Of a stretch of DNA of 64,000 nucleotides, positions 32,715 to 42,320 are shown in pieces (positions within the stretch are counted from its first letter, which is position 1; the number at the start of each line of letters is the position of its first letter). Where the stretch lies: contig NC_019678.1 in the NCBI RefSeq assembly GCF_000316665.1, positions 6,200,001-6,264,000 of the forward strand, given 5' to 3'. The notes beneath the pieces are model-generated. The model ran no database searches and was not told the origin of the DNA. It saw only the letters and a list, made by a program, of their open reading frames with translations. The stretch is from Rivularia sp. PCC 7116 (lineage in GTDB: Bacteria; Cyanobacteriota; Cyanobacteriia; Cyanobacteriales; Nostocaceae). A program made the translations under genes and the position numbers.

Positions 32715-34178
32715 TTAAAGATTATATTTTGCAGATAGAAGACAAGTCTGGGTATAGTTTTGAGGCGAAGTCCATTCATAACATTGAATTGGTGCGATCG
32801 CGTTTAACCGATGACCTAAGAAAAGTGTAAGATGTGCTGGAGTCGCAAGAAAGAGATGCACTTGTTTGCTTTTAGCAACCGCTAAAGTATCTGAAATTAA
32901 ATTCTTGATTTTTCTAACAGCAAGGTTTGCTTGTTCTGATGAGATAATAGCTTCCTGCCCGTGTATATGAAGTACGGGCATTCCATCAAGCCCATAATGT
33001 TCTAAACTTGCTTCTACTTCGGCGGCTATATCTCGAATTATTGCAACAGTTATAATTAAATGCTCTCCACCATTTTCAACTGTTTTAGTCGATAGTGAAT
33101 ATTCAGGAGTACTACTATTAGGATGAGCATCAGTTGCCCATATTTCACTTCTGTATTTCATTTCTACTGTAAAGCCAGCAACAGATGAAAATACACTACC
33201 AATTGCTAAAGATGCTGTTAACCTTCTGTTTCCTGTAAGCCGGATTCGTGTGACACCGCGATGTTCCATAATCCAATTTCGTGTTTGTTCAAGCTCCCAT
33301 AGTAATTGTTGATTCCATTGTTTTGTAGGCGGATATGTACGTGTTGTACCACCAAAAAAATTAGCCCAATTAAAATGTAAGCCAGAAGTCGTAGAAATTT
33401 TCGCTTCTTTTTGGTGTGAAGTAAAAATTAAGATAGGATTTACTTCGGGAAGATGTTTTGAATCTATTTTTTCACGTAGCTTGATTTCTACTTTTTTTCG
33501 GCTAATAGGTTGATTTTTATGCTGACGTATAAGCTTCAAAAAATTAGCATATATATCTGTAAGTATTCTATTAGACAAATCCTCATATTCTCGGAGATGG
33601 TCAATTAAAGATTGTCGAAATAATGCTTCTCCATGAGCTTGTGCCATGCTGTATTCATGTTGTATAAAAACTTTCTCAAATAAAAATTTAGCTACTTGTT
33701 CATCTTTTCCAAGTTTTTTTACAATCTGCACATAATCTTGGAAGGAATTATCTTTAATACTAGAATCATTCTCGTAAAAATTATATGGATCGCGAAGACG
33801 ACGCAACCCGTTAACTAAAGGTTTAAGGTCAGTAGATAATCCGGTTGATACAAGGGTAAACCAACGATAAGTACCTGGACTACCATCATCTACTTCTTGG
33901 AACCGTTTTATTTCTTTCCAAAATTCGGTAGGTTTTAGAGAATGATTTTTAACTTCTAGAAATTCTTTTACAAAGCCAACTCCTGGTACAAAGAAATTAG
34001 CTTCAATATCTCCTATTGACTCGCGAATCATACCTGTAAAACCTTCTTGAGCGAGCCATCTAGGAATGTAAGCTATCATGATGTTATCTTGAAAAAAGAA
34101 GCCACCCTCAGCTATATCGCCTCCCTTTGACTCTGGTTCTAGAAGTGAAGGTTTTAATTGCTTGTGATTTTGTTGCAT
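32715..34178 (-). CDS. cap4: Cap4: DUF4297 DNA endonuclease with SAVED sensor (CBASS effector)
   Basis: 487 residues. The N-terminal half carries the DUF4297 pattern: GGDIAEGGFFFQDN, GDIEANFFVPG and the nuclease motif EFLEVKNH (E-x-K). The C-terminal half is a SAVED domain (RDIAAEVEASLEHYG...LHIHGQEAII, then HLFLATPAHLTLFLGHRLNA). SAVED binds cyclic oligonucleotides made by the CD-NTase and switches on the nuclease, which destroys DNA and stops phage growth at the cost of the cell. It is the last gene of the operon. Confidence 0.95.
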   Translation of the reverse strand: MQQNHKQLKPSLLEPESKGGDIAEGGFFFQDNIMIAYIPRWLAQEGFTGMIRESIGDIEANFFVPGVGFVKEFLEVKNHSLKPTEFWKEIKRFQEVDDGSPGTYRWFTLVSTGLSTDLKPLVNGLRRLRDPYNFYENDSSIKDNSFQDYVQIVKKLGKDEQVAKFLFEKVFIQHEYSMAQAHGEALFRQSLIDHLREYEDLSNRILTDIYANFLKLIRQHKNQPISRKKVEIKLREKIDSKHLPEVNPILIFTSHQKEAKISTTSGLHFNWANFFGGTTRTYPPTKQWNQQLLWELEQTRNWIMEHRGVTRIRLTGNRRLTASLAIGSVFSSVAGFTVEMKYRSEIWATDAHPNSSTPEYSLSTKTVENGGEHLIITVAIIRDIAAEVEASLEHYGLDGMPVLHIHGQEAIISSEQANLAVRKIKNLISDTLAVAKSKQVHLFLATPAHLTLFLGHRLNAIAPIQCYEWTSPQNYTQTCLLSAKYNL

Positions 34179-34186
34179 ACTGAAGA

Positions 34187-34648
34187 TTATTCTTTAATCA
34201 ATTCACATTTAAAGCTCTGTTGACCTGGTAGATAAACAGTAGTTGTTCCTTCAAGTTCACCAATAGTGTTTAATCGGACAATCAATAATATGACAAAATT
34301 AGCACCAACTTGCTGGTCTTCTACAACTTCCCACATAGTTTTGTTGTCCGTATAACTCGGCTCCGTTGCAAAGTCGGGATGTGAATGCCATTCCCCAAGA
34401 TAGTTAAAGCGTGTAAAATCATAGCCCGTTTTGCGGAAAAAATGCTTTAGAGGGTTGATGATTCCTTGTATCGTCCGCACAAAGGATGCAGAAGTGCCGC
34501 CATGATTTTGGATAGTTAGGTCTTTTACCCGATAAACATCATCTGCAATATGTTCTCCCATTAAAATACCGCCAATTTCTCTACTGCCAGCTTTCTTCAA
34601 AGCTAACATCAGTTTTTGTGCAATTTTATTAGGCAGTAAAACTTGCAT
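34187..34648 (-). CDS. cap3: Cap3: JAB/JAMM deconjugating peptidase of CBASS
   Basis: 153 residues with the JAMM zinc motif: Glu32 in GILMGEH, then EWHSHPDFATEPSYTD (His88, His90, Asp101). Cap3 removes the CD-NTase from conjugates made by Cap2 and so limits the response. Its start directly abuts the cap2 stop, and it precedes cap4 by 8 bases. Confidence 0.95.
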   Translation of the reverse strand: MQVLLPNKIAQKLMLALKKAGSREIGGILMGEHIADDVYRVKDLTIQNHGGTSASFVRTIQGIINPLKHFFRKTGYDFTRFNYLGEWHSHPDFATEPSYTDNKTMWEVVEDQQVGANFVILLIVRLNTIGELEGTTTVYLPGQQSFKCELIKE

Positions 34649-36400
34649 TTATTCTTTTTTCTCTAGTATTTCTTTCAGAAAAGTTAAATTATCAGTCACA
34701 GTTTCACTGGATGCCGAAGCAGTAGTTTGTTGTTGATACAAATAGTCCGTGGCAATTGGAATTGTGTGAAAAGGAGCTTTAAAAATCCATGATTGCGCTA
34801 AACCAATTAGATACATTGAATATGGAAAATTAGATGACTCTCTTTCCTGTAAAATATCGGTTGCAAAATGTGTCGCATAACTAGCAATAATACTTACTTG
34901 GGCATCTGTTGCTGCTATCACTTCTCCATCTTGATTTTCTAACGTGTAGTTATCCATATCAAAATCATTATACTGTGTATCTATTGAAGCTAGATAATGA
35001 TAATATCCCTTTCGCATTAATTGCGGTTCTGGATCTTTTTGTGGACAACTGCGAGCAATCATTCCTCCAATTCCACCTGCAAATACTTCCATCCATACAA
35101 GTGGTTTAGTATAATTTTTGGCTATACCTGCTAAAAGATTGAAGACTTGATGATTGGCTGTAGCATCAATCAACAAATCGCATTTACTTAATTTTTTTAA
35201 TACAGTGTCTAGGCTAACATTTGCTTCCTGACCTGTGAGGTTTATTCTAGAAACATCAACTTTGATATTAGAGTTAATGCAAGATAGTATCTCGGCAACA
35301 GCATCTACCTTATGTTCGCCTACATTTCGCCAATCAAGGACATTACGACAAATATTCTCTGGTAACAAAATATCTTCGTCTACAAGAAAAAAACTAGAAA
35401 TACCTGTACGTGCCAGTGAGGATGCTATTTTGCTTCCTACAGAACCCAAACCAACAATTCCCACTGTTCTTTGTGGAAGTTTATGTAGGTTTGCAGGAAT
35501 TCTAGGATTGACTAAGCATTTTCTTGAGTGGACAGGCAATAAAGATGATAGTCGATTTTCATTGTTAAAATTAGACGTTAGAAAAAAATGCAAACAATCA
35601 GTATCATCTTGGAGAAGAACGCCGAATATCGATTCATCTAATATATCTTCCCAGTCTCCGTCTAAATAACCAACTTCATTTAAAAGTTGTTCTAACTCTT
35701 CAAGGTTTGCGATCGCCTCAATTGTCTCATAGTCAAGTTGAGTTTTGTAGAATACACCTGATGCTAATGTTTGTTCGGCTTCCGAGCCGCGCAAACCTTC
35801 TGGAAGCGAGTTATCTTCCCAAATCGCTGTACCAATTGTCCTTATCTTTTGAATTAGAGCAATTACCGATTTGCTTTGCCATTGCAGAGTAAATTCAAAC
35901 GAGCCTTTAGTATCACCAGGTAAATCTGAAAGATAATTTACTAATCTTTCAGTTACCAAGAATCGACCGTATTCATAGCGTAATATTTGACCAGCAGATA
36001 AATAATGTCGAGATGGAGCTAATTGATGTTCGATTCCAAGAGGATTTTCTATTTGTAATAATTTATGAGCGCTTTCTAATACCTGCGCTCCGGTAACATC
36101 ATGATGCCAAGTATCCGGTCCCCATTCCAAACATAATGCACCGTCATAATATTGATGGCTAGACCAATGCTCATTTGCATTGCTGGGGTACACCGTAGGA
36201 GGAACAAAAGGAAAGAAGTCTGGATATACAAGCTTAACCGGATATTCGTTTCCATCAACGCTGATTACTGTGTCTAAACAAAGTTGTTTTTCAATTCTCC
36301 AGTTAATTCCCCCCAGCCATGATCCGTTCTCTTGTAGATTTTGTATGGCTTCGCGTTCTCTCGAAAGCCTTTGCATATCGCTAAAAAACCATATGTCCAT
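34649..36400 (-). CDS. cap2: Cap2: E2-E1 fusion ubiquitin-like conjugation enzyme of CBASS
   Basis: 583 residues. The N-terminal E2-like part has the active Cys in YYDGALCLEWGP (Cys90). The C-terminal E1/ThiF part has the nucleotide loop RTVGIVGLGSVGSKIA (about 305) and a Cys at about 440 in GGMIARSCPQ. Cap2 links the C-terminus of the CD-NTase to other proteins and primes it. The start overlaps the CD-NTase stop by one base. Confidence 0.95.
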   Translation of the reverse strand: MDIWFFSDMQRLSREREAIQNLQENGSWLGGINWRIEKQLCLDTVISVDGNEYPVKLVYPDFFPFVPPTVYPSNANEHWSSHQYYDGALCLEWGPDTWHHDVTGAQVLESAHKLLQIENPLGIEHQLAPSRHYLSAGQILRYEYGRFLVTERLVNYLSDLPGDTKGSFEFTLQWQSKSVIALIQKIRTIGTAIWEDNSLPEGLRGSEAEQTLASGVFYKTQLDYETIEAIANLEELEQLLNEVGYLDGDWEDILDESIFGVLLQDDTDCLHFFLTSNFNNENRLSSLLPVHSRKCLVNPRIPANLHKLPQRTVGIVGLGSVGSKIASSLARTGISSFFLVDEDILLPENICRNVLDWRNVGEHKVDAVAEILSCINSNIKVDVSRINLTGQEANVSLDTVLKKLSKCDLLIDATANHQVFNLLAGIAKNYTKPLVWMEVFAGGIGGMIARSCPQKDPEPQLMRKGYYHYLASIDTQYNDFDMDNYTLENQDGEVIAATDAQVSIIASYATHFATDILQERESSNFPYSMYLIGLAQSWIFKAPFHTIPIATDYLYQQQTTASASSETVTDNLTFLKEILEKKE

Positions 36401-37404
36401 TAAGCAAATCCTCTTGGTTTGTTAGTAGGAACAATTGGTCTATCGGGGAAAGTCATACCACCTTCAGGTCTAGCGGGAGTTTCTAAGAGTCCGCTGAAAT
36501 TAGCCGTTTCCGATGATGGGAAACGGATATCAAATATTTCTCTCCACATAGTCAATGATTTAACAGGGTCTTTTTCTGCCTGTGCGAGACGACCTAATTC
36601 TGCATGGTCTTTAACCTTATTGTAAAAGCCTTTGAAGGCATCAAAAGTTATCTGTGTAGTGACATAGTTGCCGGGAACAGCAGGATCTTGAATCAAAGGG
36701 ACTCGTCCGCACGCAATATCTATAGCGTAACGACTAACAATTGCTTCTAAAGTACCTAAGAATAAATCAGCATATTGATTTTCTTGATAGTTCATGCACT
36801 CAGCAACAATGGATTCAATTACAAATCCTTTAGGATGTTTCGATATAGTTCGGTTGTTTCGCCGCCACCATTTCATTAGTTTGACCAGGGGCTTAAAATT
36901 ACCATTACTTGCTTTATTGACCTGTGTTGTCCAAACGGTATGTCCCGGAGGATTAGTGACTAACCATTTTTCTAGCTTTCTGTCAGGGATATAGAGCGTA
37001 TTCTCTAACCCATAAGGAGCAATAATTGGCACGACATCCATATCAGCAAGAGGTGCTTGGATTCCTATCGAGCGAGCTTGTCTGCGGATATTTTCATATT
37101 CTGTCTTCAGAATAATATACAAAAGTTCTACAACAGCAGCAGGAGAATCGTTAATGGTATGAATTGTGACTACGATAATATCTATATCCGGACGCTCTGT
37201 ATTACCTTTTTTGGTTTGCGGTCTAATTGCTGTATCGCGCTTGTAAGAACCGGAAAGGAAAGTTGTCAATATATATTGTCCAAATTCTGGATGTTTATTC
37301 AAAAATTCTCTGAGTCTACTATGAGAAGAACTAGCGTTATTTTTAGTAGTGTAACTAGGCTCTATATCTTGTAAGAATTTCAGAAATTGTGCTTGAGTAA
37401 TCAT
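36400..37404 (-). CDS. cdnD: CD-NTase of type II CBASS (CdnD-like)
   Basis: 334 residues. It has the nucleotidyltransferase motif [11 protein letters not shown] (Gly52-Ser53), PDIDIIVV (Asp73, Asp75) and a third Asp in ADMDVVP. The tail [14 protein letters not shown]-like end is a short flexible run finishing in Gly-Phe-Ala, the kind of C-terminus that Cap2 attaches to targets. It makes a cyclic di- or trinucleotide; the pairing with Cap4 suggests a trinucleotide. Clade D is assigned from overall similarity and the Cap2-Cap3-Cap4 order, which is known for Enterobacter CdnD systems. Confidence 0.9.
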   Translation of the reverse strand: MITQAQFLKFLQDIEPSYTTKNNASSSHSRLREFLNKHPEFGQYILTTFLSGSYKRDTAIRPQTKKGNTERPDIDIIVVTIHTINDSPAAVVELLYIILKTEYENIRRQARSIGIQAPLADMDVVPIIAPYGLENTLYIPDRKLEKWLVTNPPGHTVWTTQVNKASNGNFKPLVKLMKWWRRNNRTISKHPKGFVIESIVAECMNYQENQYADLFLGTLEAIVSRYAIDIACGRVPLIQDPAVPGNYVTTQITFDAFKGFYNKVKDHAELGRLAQAEKDPVKSLTMWREIFDIRFPSSETANFSGLLETPARPEGGMTFPDRPIVPTNKPRGFA

Positions 37405-37408
37405 ATAC

Positions 37409-37523
37409 CTTTGTTTGATTTTCAGACATATGCTAGCATAACTTTATACAATCTAACAAATTAAAAAATAGATTTTGCTAAATCGGGCTAAGATAAACTT
37501 GAGTGTTAGATTATCAAACAAAG
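37409..37523. promoter_or_regulatory. divergent promoter with two inverted repeats (CBASS / HTH-ImmA)
   Basis: In the 136 bases between the two starts, CTTTGTTTGAT (37409-37419) is the reverse complement of ATCAAACAAAG (37513-37523), and AATCTAACA (37450-37458) is the reverse complement of TGTTAGATT (37504-37512). On the HTH side the two half-sites are adjacent; on the CBASS side they are 30 bases apart. This is a probable operator set for the HTH-ImmA protein. Confidence 0.6.
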
Positions 37524-37540
37524 CTTAGGTAACAAGGAGA

Positions 37541-38752
37541 ATGGATTACGCAGAACTAGGTCGCCGGATTCGCGTTGCTAGGGAAGAGGCTTCGCTGTCT
37601 CAGGATGTTGTGGCAAAGCATCTTGATATGCCGCGTTCTGCTGTGTCTTTGATTGAGAGTGGTAAACGCAAGGTAGATAGTCTGGAACTCGAACGCTTCT
37701 CCCGTTTAGTCGGCAAGAGTATCTTATTTTTTTTTGATGAAGTCTCTGTAGCAGTAGAAGCAATTAATTTTGAAGATGATGACCCAATTCAAATTCTTTT
37801 TAGTGCAAACCAAGTAGTTGATATTTCCCCAGATAGAAAGCAAATTGAGCGTTTTCGTCAGTTTCACCGCAATTTTGGGTACTTAGCTCGAAAGTTAAAT
37901 CGTATTTGCGAACCATTATCATCTGAGCCTTTATATAACGTATTTAAGCCTACTCCAGCAGCAGCAAAATGGATGGCAGCAAAAGAACGTGCCCGATTGG
38001 GAATTCCAATTTCCAGCCCAATTAGAAGTATGTGGAATATTCTGGAAAGTGAAGGTGTAAGGGTAATGGGATGGAATCTTGTAACACCTAAATTAGGAGG
38101 ATGTTTTATTTTTTCACCTTTACTAGGCTCCTTCGTTTTAGTGAAAAAAAATTTGGGAGAATATTCAAGCAATAAGCTTAATTTTGTGATGGCACATGAA
38201 TATTGTCATCATTTGATTCATCGCCAGCAAAAAGGTATTACCTGCGACCCTAGTGGACATTACCGCAAACCAGAAGAATACTTTGCTCAATGGTTTGCTG
38301 CCAATTTTTTGATGCCAGAAGAAGCAATCGTTCCACAATTAGCTACTTATTTAGAGAAGTCAAATATTGATATTACTGCTGAAATTGTAATGCATTTGGC
38401 ATTAGATTTCGGAGTTAGCTATAAAGCAATGTTGTATCGTATGGCTGATAAAAAAATTGGATTGATTGAGAAAGGTTTATGCCAAAAATTATTGAAAGAA
38501 AGACCAAAAGAAATACTAGCTAAAATTGGTCGTTCTATTCCTCGCGTAGTAAAAGTAAATCAATTTCCTGATGAGTATACAGAAATGGCATTTGAGGCAT
38601 ACCGTTTGGGTCAAATTAGCTTAGCCAAGTTAGCAGAAATGTTAGAAATTACTCGGGAAGAAGCAGAAGATGAATTGAATGCGAGAAAGATTCCTATTGA
38701 TTTAGGTTTCAATTCTGAGTTAGAGCTTTTAAGCGATATTAAGAACGCTTAA
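37541..38752 (+). CDS. XRE-type HTH fused to ImmA/IrrE-like metallopeptidase
   Basis: 403 residues. The N-terminal 60 are an XRE helix-turn-helix (ELGRRIRVAREEASLSQDVV, SRSAVSLIESGKRK-type turn). The middle has the zinc peptidase motif NFVMAHEYCHHL (HExxH, about residue 216) with a downstream EYFAQWFAANFLMP, typical of COG2856 (ImmA/IrrE). The C-terminal 100 residues are a further helical part. Such proteins relieve repression by cutting a regulator after DNA damage; in CBASS the separate pair CapH (HTH) and CapP (protease) does this. Here both are in one protein, divergent from the CD-NTase gene. It may instead be the antitoxin of the PIN gene that follows. Confidence 0.85.
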   Translation: MDYAELGRRIRVAREEASLSQDVVAKHLDMPRSAVSLIESGKRKVDSLELERFSRLVGKSILFFFDEVSVAVEAINFEDDDPIQILFSANQVVDISPDRKQIERFRQFHRNFGYLARKLNRICEPLSSEPLYNVFKPTPAAAKWMAAKERARLGIPISSPIRSMWNILESEGVRVMGWNLVTPKLGGCFIFSPLLGSFVLVKKNLGEYSSNKLNFVMAHEYCHHLIHRQQKGITCDPSGHYRKPEEYFAQWFAANFLMPEEAIVPQLATYLEKSNIDITAEIVMHLALDFGVSYKAMLYRMADKKIGLIEKGLCQKLLKERPKEILAKIGRSIPRVVKVNQFPDEYTEMAFEAYRLGQISLAKLAEMLEITREEAEDELNARKIPIDLGFNSELELLSDIKNA

Positions 38753-38782
38753 ATCCACAGGTGTGAGAAGAGAACAGAAAAC

Positions 38783-39379
38783 GTGAAATCAAAAAGTCAA
38801 GAACCAGAAGCATCGTCAATAATTTTTGGTAGTTCTGTACTGAGTAATCTTGCCCCTGCACAGGTTTTGGAAATCCTTCCACGACTCTACACAGATAGAG
38901 CATTTGTTGCTAAAGCTGTCCAACACGAAATTCAAGCAGGAATTAGCAACACTTCCACATCTGTTCGTTTGCAAAATCGTAAACTACGGGCAATTAATCA
39001 AGCTTTAGATGACGGCTGGCTGCAAACACCTCCAGATGAAATTAACCCTAATGATGATGCTGTAGAATTGCGACTTACTTTGGAGTATGGGAAAAAATTT
39101 AGCGCAGGAGAATCAGAAACAATGGCGATCGCCCGTAACCGTAATTGGGTATTTGCTTCTGATGATGGAATAGTTAGACAATTTGCGAAAGAACGAGGGA
39201 TTAGACTGACAGGTACTTTGGGTATTCTAGTTAAGGCAGTTCAATACAAAATTATCTGTTCGTCTTTGGCTGATTTTATTCATTCACGAATGATTGATAA
39301 AGGTTATCGTTCTCCTTTGTCCTATAAAAACGGAATTTCCAATTATCAATCAAGAATACAGCATCTAGCAGCTAAATGA
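38783..39379 (+). CDS. PIN-like (DUF3368) nuclease, probable toxin partner
   Basis: 198 residues from GTG 38783, 30 bases after the HTH-ImmA gene. The middle DDAVELRLTLEYGKKFSAGE and the end IARNRNWVFASDDGIVRQFA, GIRLTGTLGILVKA match DUF3368/PIN-type proteins: conserved acidic residues at E (GESET) and DD. PIN nucleases cut RNA. HTH-COG2856 proteins with a PIN partner are a known toxin-antitoxin arrangement, so the two genes may be a separate cassette. Confidence 0.72.
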   Translation: MKSKSQEPEASSIIFGSSVLSNLAPAQVLEILPRLYTDRAFVAKAVQHEIQAGISNTSTSVRLQNRKLRAINQALDDGWLQTPPDEINPNDDAVELRLTLEYGKKFSAGESETMAIARNRNWVFASDDGIVRQFAKERGIRLTGTLGILVKAVQYKIICSSLADFIHSRMIDKGYRSPLSYKNGISNYQSRIQHLAAK

Positions 39380-39782
39380 AGCATATATTTATGTCGCACT
39401 TAGGCGTAATAATTATCCCTTCTGTTTTCTGATAGATTGTAAAATTTAGTAATAATTGCCATTCTTATTTCATCATATTGAGTAATCTGTAAGGTTTAGT
39501 TAGAGATTAAAACCAAACCGAATCATTGCAATCCCTCATCAAATCTTTAATTTCACAATAATGCTGATAATCAATTTCAAGTTTTCGCAAGTCGGTATAT
39601 AATATTAAATTTTTCAATTCTTATACTATTTCTTGAACGTGATTTTCATCGCTGACACCCGAGTAATATGTTTGCAAAATATTAATTACTCAATCAAAAT
39701 TTACGATTACCCGCAAAAAAACTTATTGACCATTGCTGCACAATTGTTTAGTGTTACATAACAGGCAACAAAGGTTGGAGAA
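39380..39782. other. 403-base gap before the MADS operon
   Basis: No gene is seen; AT-rich. The MADS regulator gene starts at 39783 after GGTTGGAG, and its promoter must lie in this stretch. Confidence 0.5.
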
Positions 39783-40163
39783 ATGAGCAAGTTTGGGGAA
39801 ACAATTAGACAACTCCGGGAAGCTCAAAGGCTGGGTCTGCGGGAAACTGCAACTTTGGTCGGTATTTCACCTGCTTATTTAAGTCGCATTGAACGGGGTA
39901 AGGAACATCCACCTTCACCGGAAGTTATTAAAATGTTGGCGAAGGTTTTAGCTGCTGACCCGGATGTGTTGTTTCGGCTTTGTCCTTCCACTGACCCGGA
40001 TGTGGTTGCTTTACTCAAGGAAAGACCAAAGGTGTTGGAGTTAGTTCGTTTGATGATGAGGAAGGATTTATCAGACGAACAACTTGTTAAAGTTGAGCGT
40101 TTTATTAAGCGAGATGTTTTAGGGGAACCATCGTCGGATAAAATACTAGCTGTTTCTGAGTAG
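39783..40163 (+). CDS. mad1: XRE-family regulator, MADS MAD1-like
   Basis: 126 residues. A helix-turn-helix (FGETIRQLREAQRLGLRETA, ISPAYLSRIERGKEHPPSPE) is followed by a helical tail. It stands first in the defence operon and probably represses it, balancing the methylase against the other subunits. Naming follows the gene order of methylation-associated defence systems, recalled from the family. Confidence 0.8.
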   Translation: MSKFGETIRQLREAQRLGLRETATLVGISPAYLSRIERGKEHPPSPEVIKMLAKVLAADPDVLFRLCPSTDPDVVALLKERPKVLELVRLMMRKDLSDEQLVKVERFIKRDVLGEPSSDKILAVSE

Positions 40164-40289
40164 TATTATTTTTAATTTATTGTCCGAGTTGATTGTCCGA
40201 ATTATTTATAAATCCAATCCTGTTAAGTTATCCCTTTCCGAAGTTCGGGAAGGGTTTTGCAGGAATGATATATTTTTTACATTTGTCCT

Positions 40290-42320
40290 ATGAAAGCGAA
40301 ACAGCTGTCTATCCCCGATATGGAAGATAACAAGAAAAGTGCGACTATTGCTGATGGCTATATCCTTGATTTTATTAGTGGGGAGAAGAGTCTTAAGGAG
40401 ACAGCTAAGGAACAAGTTCGTCAGCGAATAGCACGAGCGCTGTTTCACGAGTATGGGATTTCGGTGGAAGATATGGCTGCGGATTTTCCAGTTTCTATAA
40501 GTGGGAAGCGGAAAAAGCTGGATATTGCGATTTTTCACCACGATGAGGAGCATTCTGTTGAAAATTTGAGTCGTGTGGTGGTTTGTCGTCAGGAACCGAA
40601 GGTAGGGAGAAATGCAGTAAGAATCCGCGACTACAACCAAGCCGAGAAGGATTTAGATGAACTGGAAACCATTATGGAGCATATTGACTCCTGTAAGTAT
40701 GGTTTGTGGACGAACGGTTTAGAGTTCTTTTATTTAGAGAAACAGGTAAAGCGGTTTGAGGTCAGATTTGAACCGATTGGAGATTGGCCACCCGCTGATG
40801 AATCTTTGGAGACACCCCAGGTAGTTTCGACTGCTCGGACTCGTAAAGCTGACCCAGAAATGCTGCGGGTGGCTTTCCGTCGCTGTCATAATTTTATCCA
40901 CGGTAATGAAGGGATGCCCAAGGATGCGGCTTTCTGGCAGTTTTTATACCTGATTTTCTGTAAAATGCACGACGAGCAGAAATCACCTCGGGGTCAAAGA
41001 CGATTTTGGGCTGGTCCCAAGGAACAGTTTGATACTGAGGGACGCAAGGAAATTCGCAAGCGGATTTTACCTTTGTTTGAGGATGTTAAGGAGAATTACA
41101 GCAATCTGTTTGGGGGTAATGAGGAGATTAGCCTTTCCGACCGGGCTTTGGCTTTTATGGTGTCGGAATTAGCTAAGTATGAATTTAGCCGTACCGATGT
41201 GGATGCTAAGGGGGGAGCTTACCAAGAAATTGTCGGTACGAATTTACGCGGTGATAGAGGGCAGTATTTTACACCACGGGGTTTGATTAAGTTGGCGGTA
41301 GAAATGTTAGACCCCAAGGAAAATGAGCGTATTTTAGACCCTGCTTGTGGAACTGGGGGATTTTTGGTTGCGGTGCTGGCGCATTTATTGAAGAAATTTC
41401 GGGAAGAAGCAGATGTGCCGGTAGGGTTTGAGACGACGGAAGAATTTGTGTCGGTAAATGAAAGATTGCGGGATTTTGCGGAAAAACAGGTATTTGGTGC
41501 GGATTTTGACCCGTTTTTGATTAAAGCCTGTCAGATGAATATGGTGATGGCTGGGGATGGTCGGGGTCATCTTTATCACGTTAATTCTCTGGAATTTCCC
41601 TTGGGTCATTTGAAAGATTTGGAACCTGCGACACGGGATATTCCTTTGGAATCAATTGATGTTTTGTTGACAAATCCGCCGTTTGGGTCGGATATTCCGA
41701 TTAATGATGAAAATATTCTCAAACAATATGAATTAGCTTCGGTTTGGGAAAGGACAGAGGATAATGGTTTTCGTCGCACCCCTAAAAGACAAAGTAAAGT
41801 TGCACCGGAAGTATTATTTGTGGAGCGCTGTATAAATTGGTTGAAACCTGGGGGAAGAATGGCGATTGTGTTACCGGATGGGATTTTGGGTAATCCGGGA
41901 ACGGAATATATTCGCTGGTGGATTTTGCGTTACTGTTGGGTTTTGGCGAGTGTGGATATTCCGGTTGAAGCATTTATTGTCGAAGCTAATGTTAATATTT
42001 TAACCAGTTTGCTGTTTTTGAAGAAGAAAACCAAGGAGGAAGTTAGAGCGGAAGATTTGGGAGAAAAGAAGGAATATCCGGTATTTATGGCTGTTGCAGA
42101 GAAGGTCGGATTTGACCGGAGGGGAAACAGGCTGTATAAACGGACTCCCGACGGGGAAGAGATTGTAGTTTTGCAAGAGAAAATTGAGCGAATTAGGATT
42201 GGGGAAAAGGTTATCGAAAGACCTTTGAAAAGACAAGAGAAAATAGTTGATGATGACTTACCGATAATTGCCGAAAAATATCGCGAGTTTCGTCAAGAAT
42301 ACCAAACTCCAGGAATATGA
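40290..42320 (+). CDS. mad2: N6-adenine DNA methylase with HsdR-N-like start, MAD2-like
   Basis: 676 residues. The first 170 residues resemble a type I R-subunit N-terminal domain (KRKKLDIAIFHH; LWTNGLEFFYL). The methylase part has the SAM motif DPACGTGGFLVAVLA (about 349) and the catalytic LLTNPPFGSD (about 460), as in HsdM. It should mark host DNA at the site chosen by the HsdS-like subunit at 43582. The stop overlaps the next start by 4 bases (ATGA). Confidence 0.88.
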   Translation: MKAKQLSIPDMEDNKKSATIADGYILDFISGEKSLKETAKEQVRQRIARALFHEYGISVEDMAADFPVSISGKRKKLDIAIFHHDEEHSVENLSRVVVCRQEPKVGRNAVRIRDYNQAEKDLDELETIMEHIDSCKYGLWTNGLEFFYLEKQVKRFEVRFEPIGDWPPADESLETPQVVSTARTRKADPEMLRVAFRRCHNFIHGNEGMPKDAAFWQFLYLIFCKMHDEQKSPRGQRRFWAGPKEQFDTEGRKEIRKRILPLFEDVKENYSNLFGGNEEISLSDRALAFMVSELAKYEFSRTDVDAKGGAYQEIVGTNLRGDRGQYFTPRGLIKLAVEMLDPKENERILDPACGTGGFLVAVLAHLLKKFREEADVPVGFETTEEFVSVNERLRDFAEKQVFGADFDPFLIKACQMNMVMAGDGRGHLYHVNSLEFPLGHLKDLEPATRDIPLESIDVLLTNPPFGSDIPINDENILKQYELASVWERTEDNGFRRTPKRQSKVAPEVLFVERCINWLKPGGRMAIVLPDGILGNPGTEYIRWWILRYCWVLASVDIPVEAFIVEANVNILTSLLFLKKKTKEEVRAEDLGEKKEYPVFMAVAEKVGFDRRGNRLYKRTPDGEEIVVLQEKIERIRIGEKVIERPLKRQEKIVDDDLPIIAEKYREFRQEYQTPGI

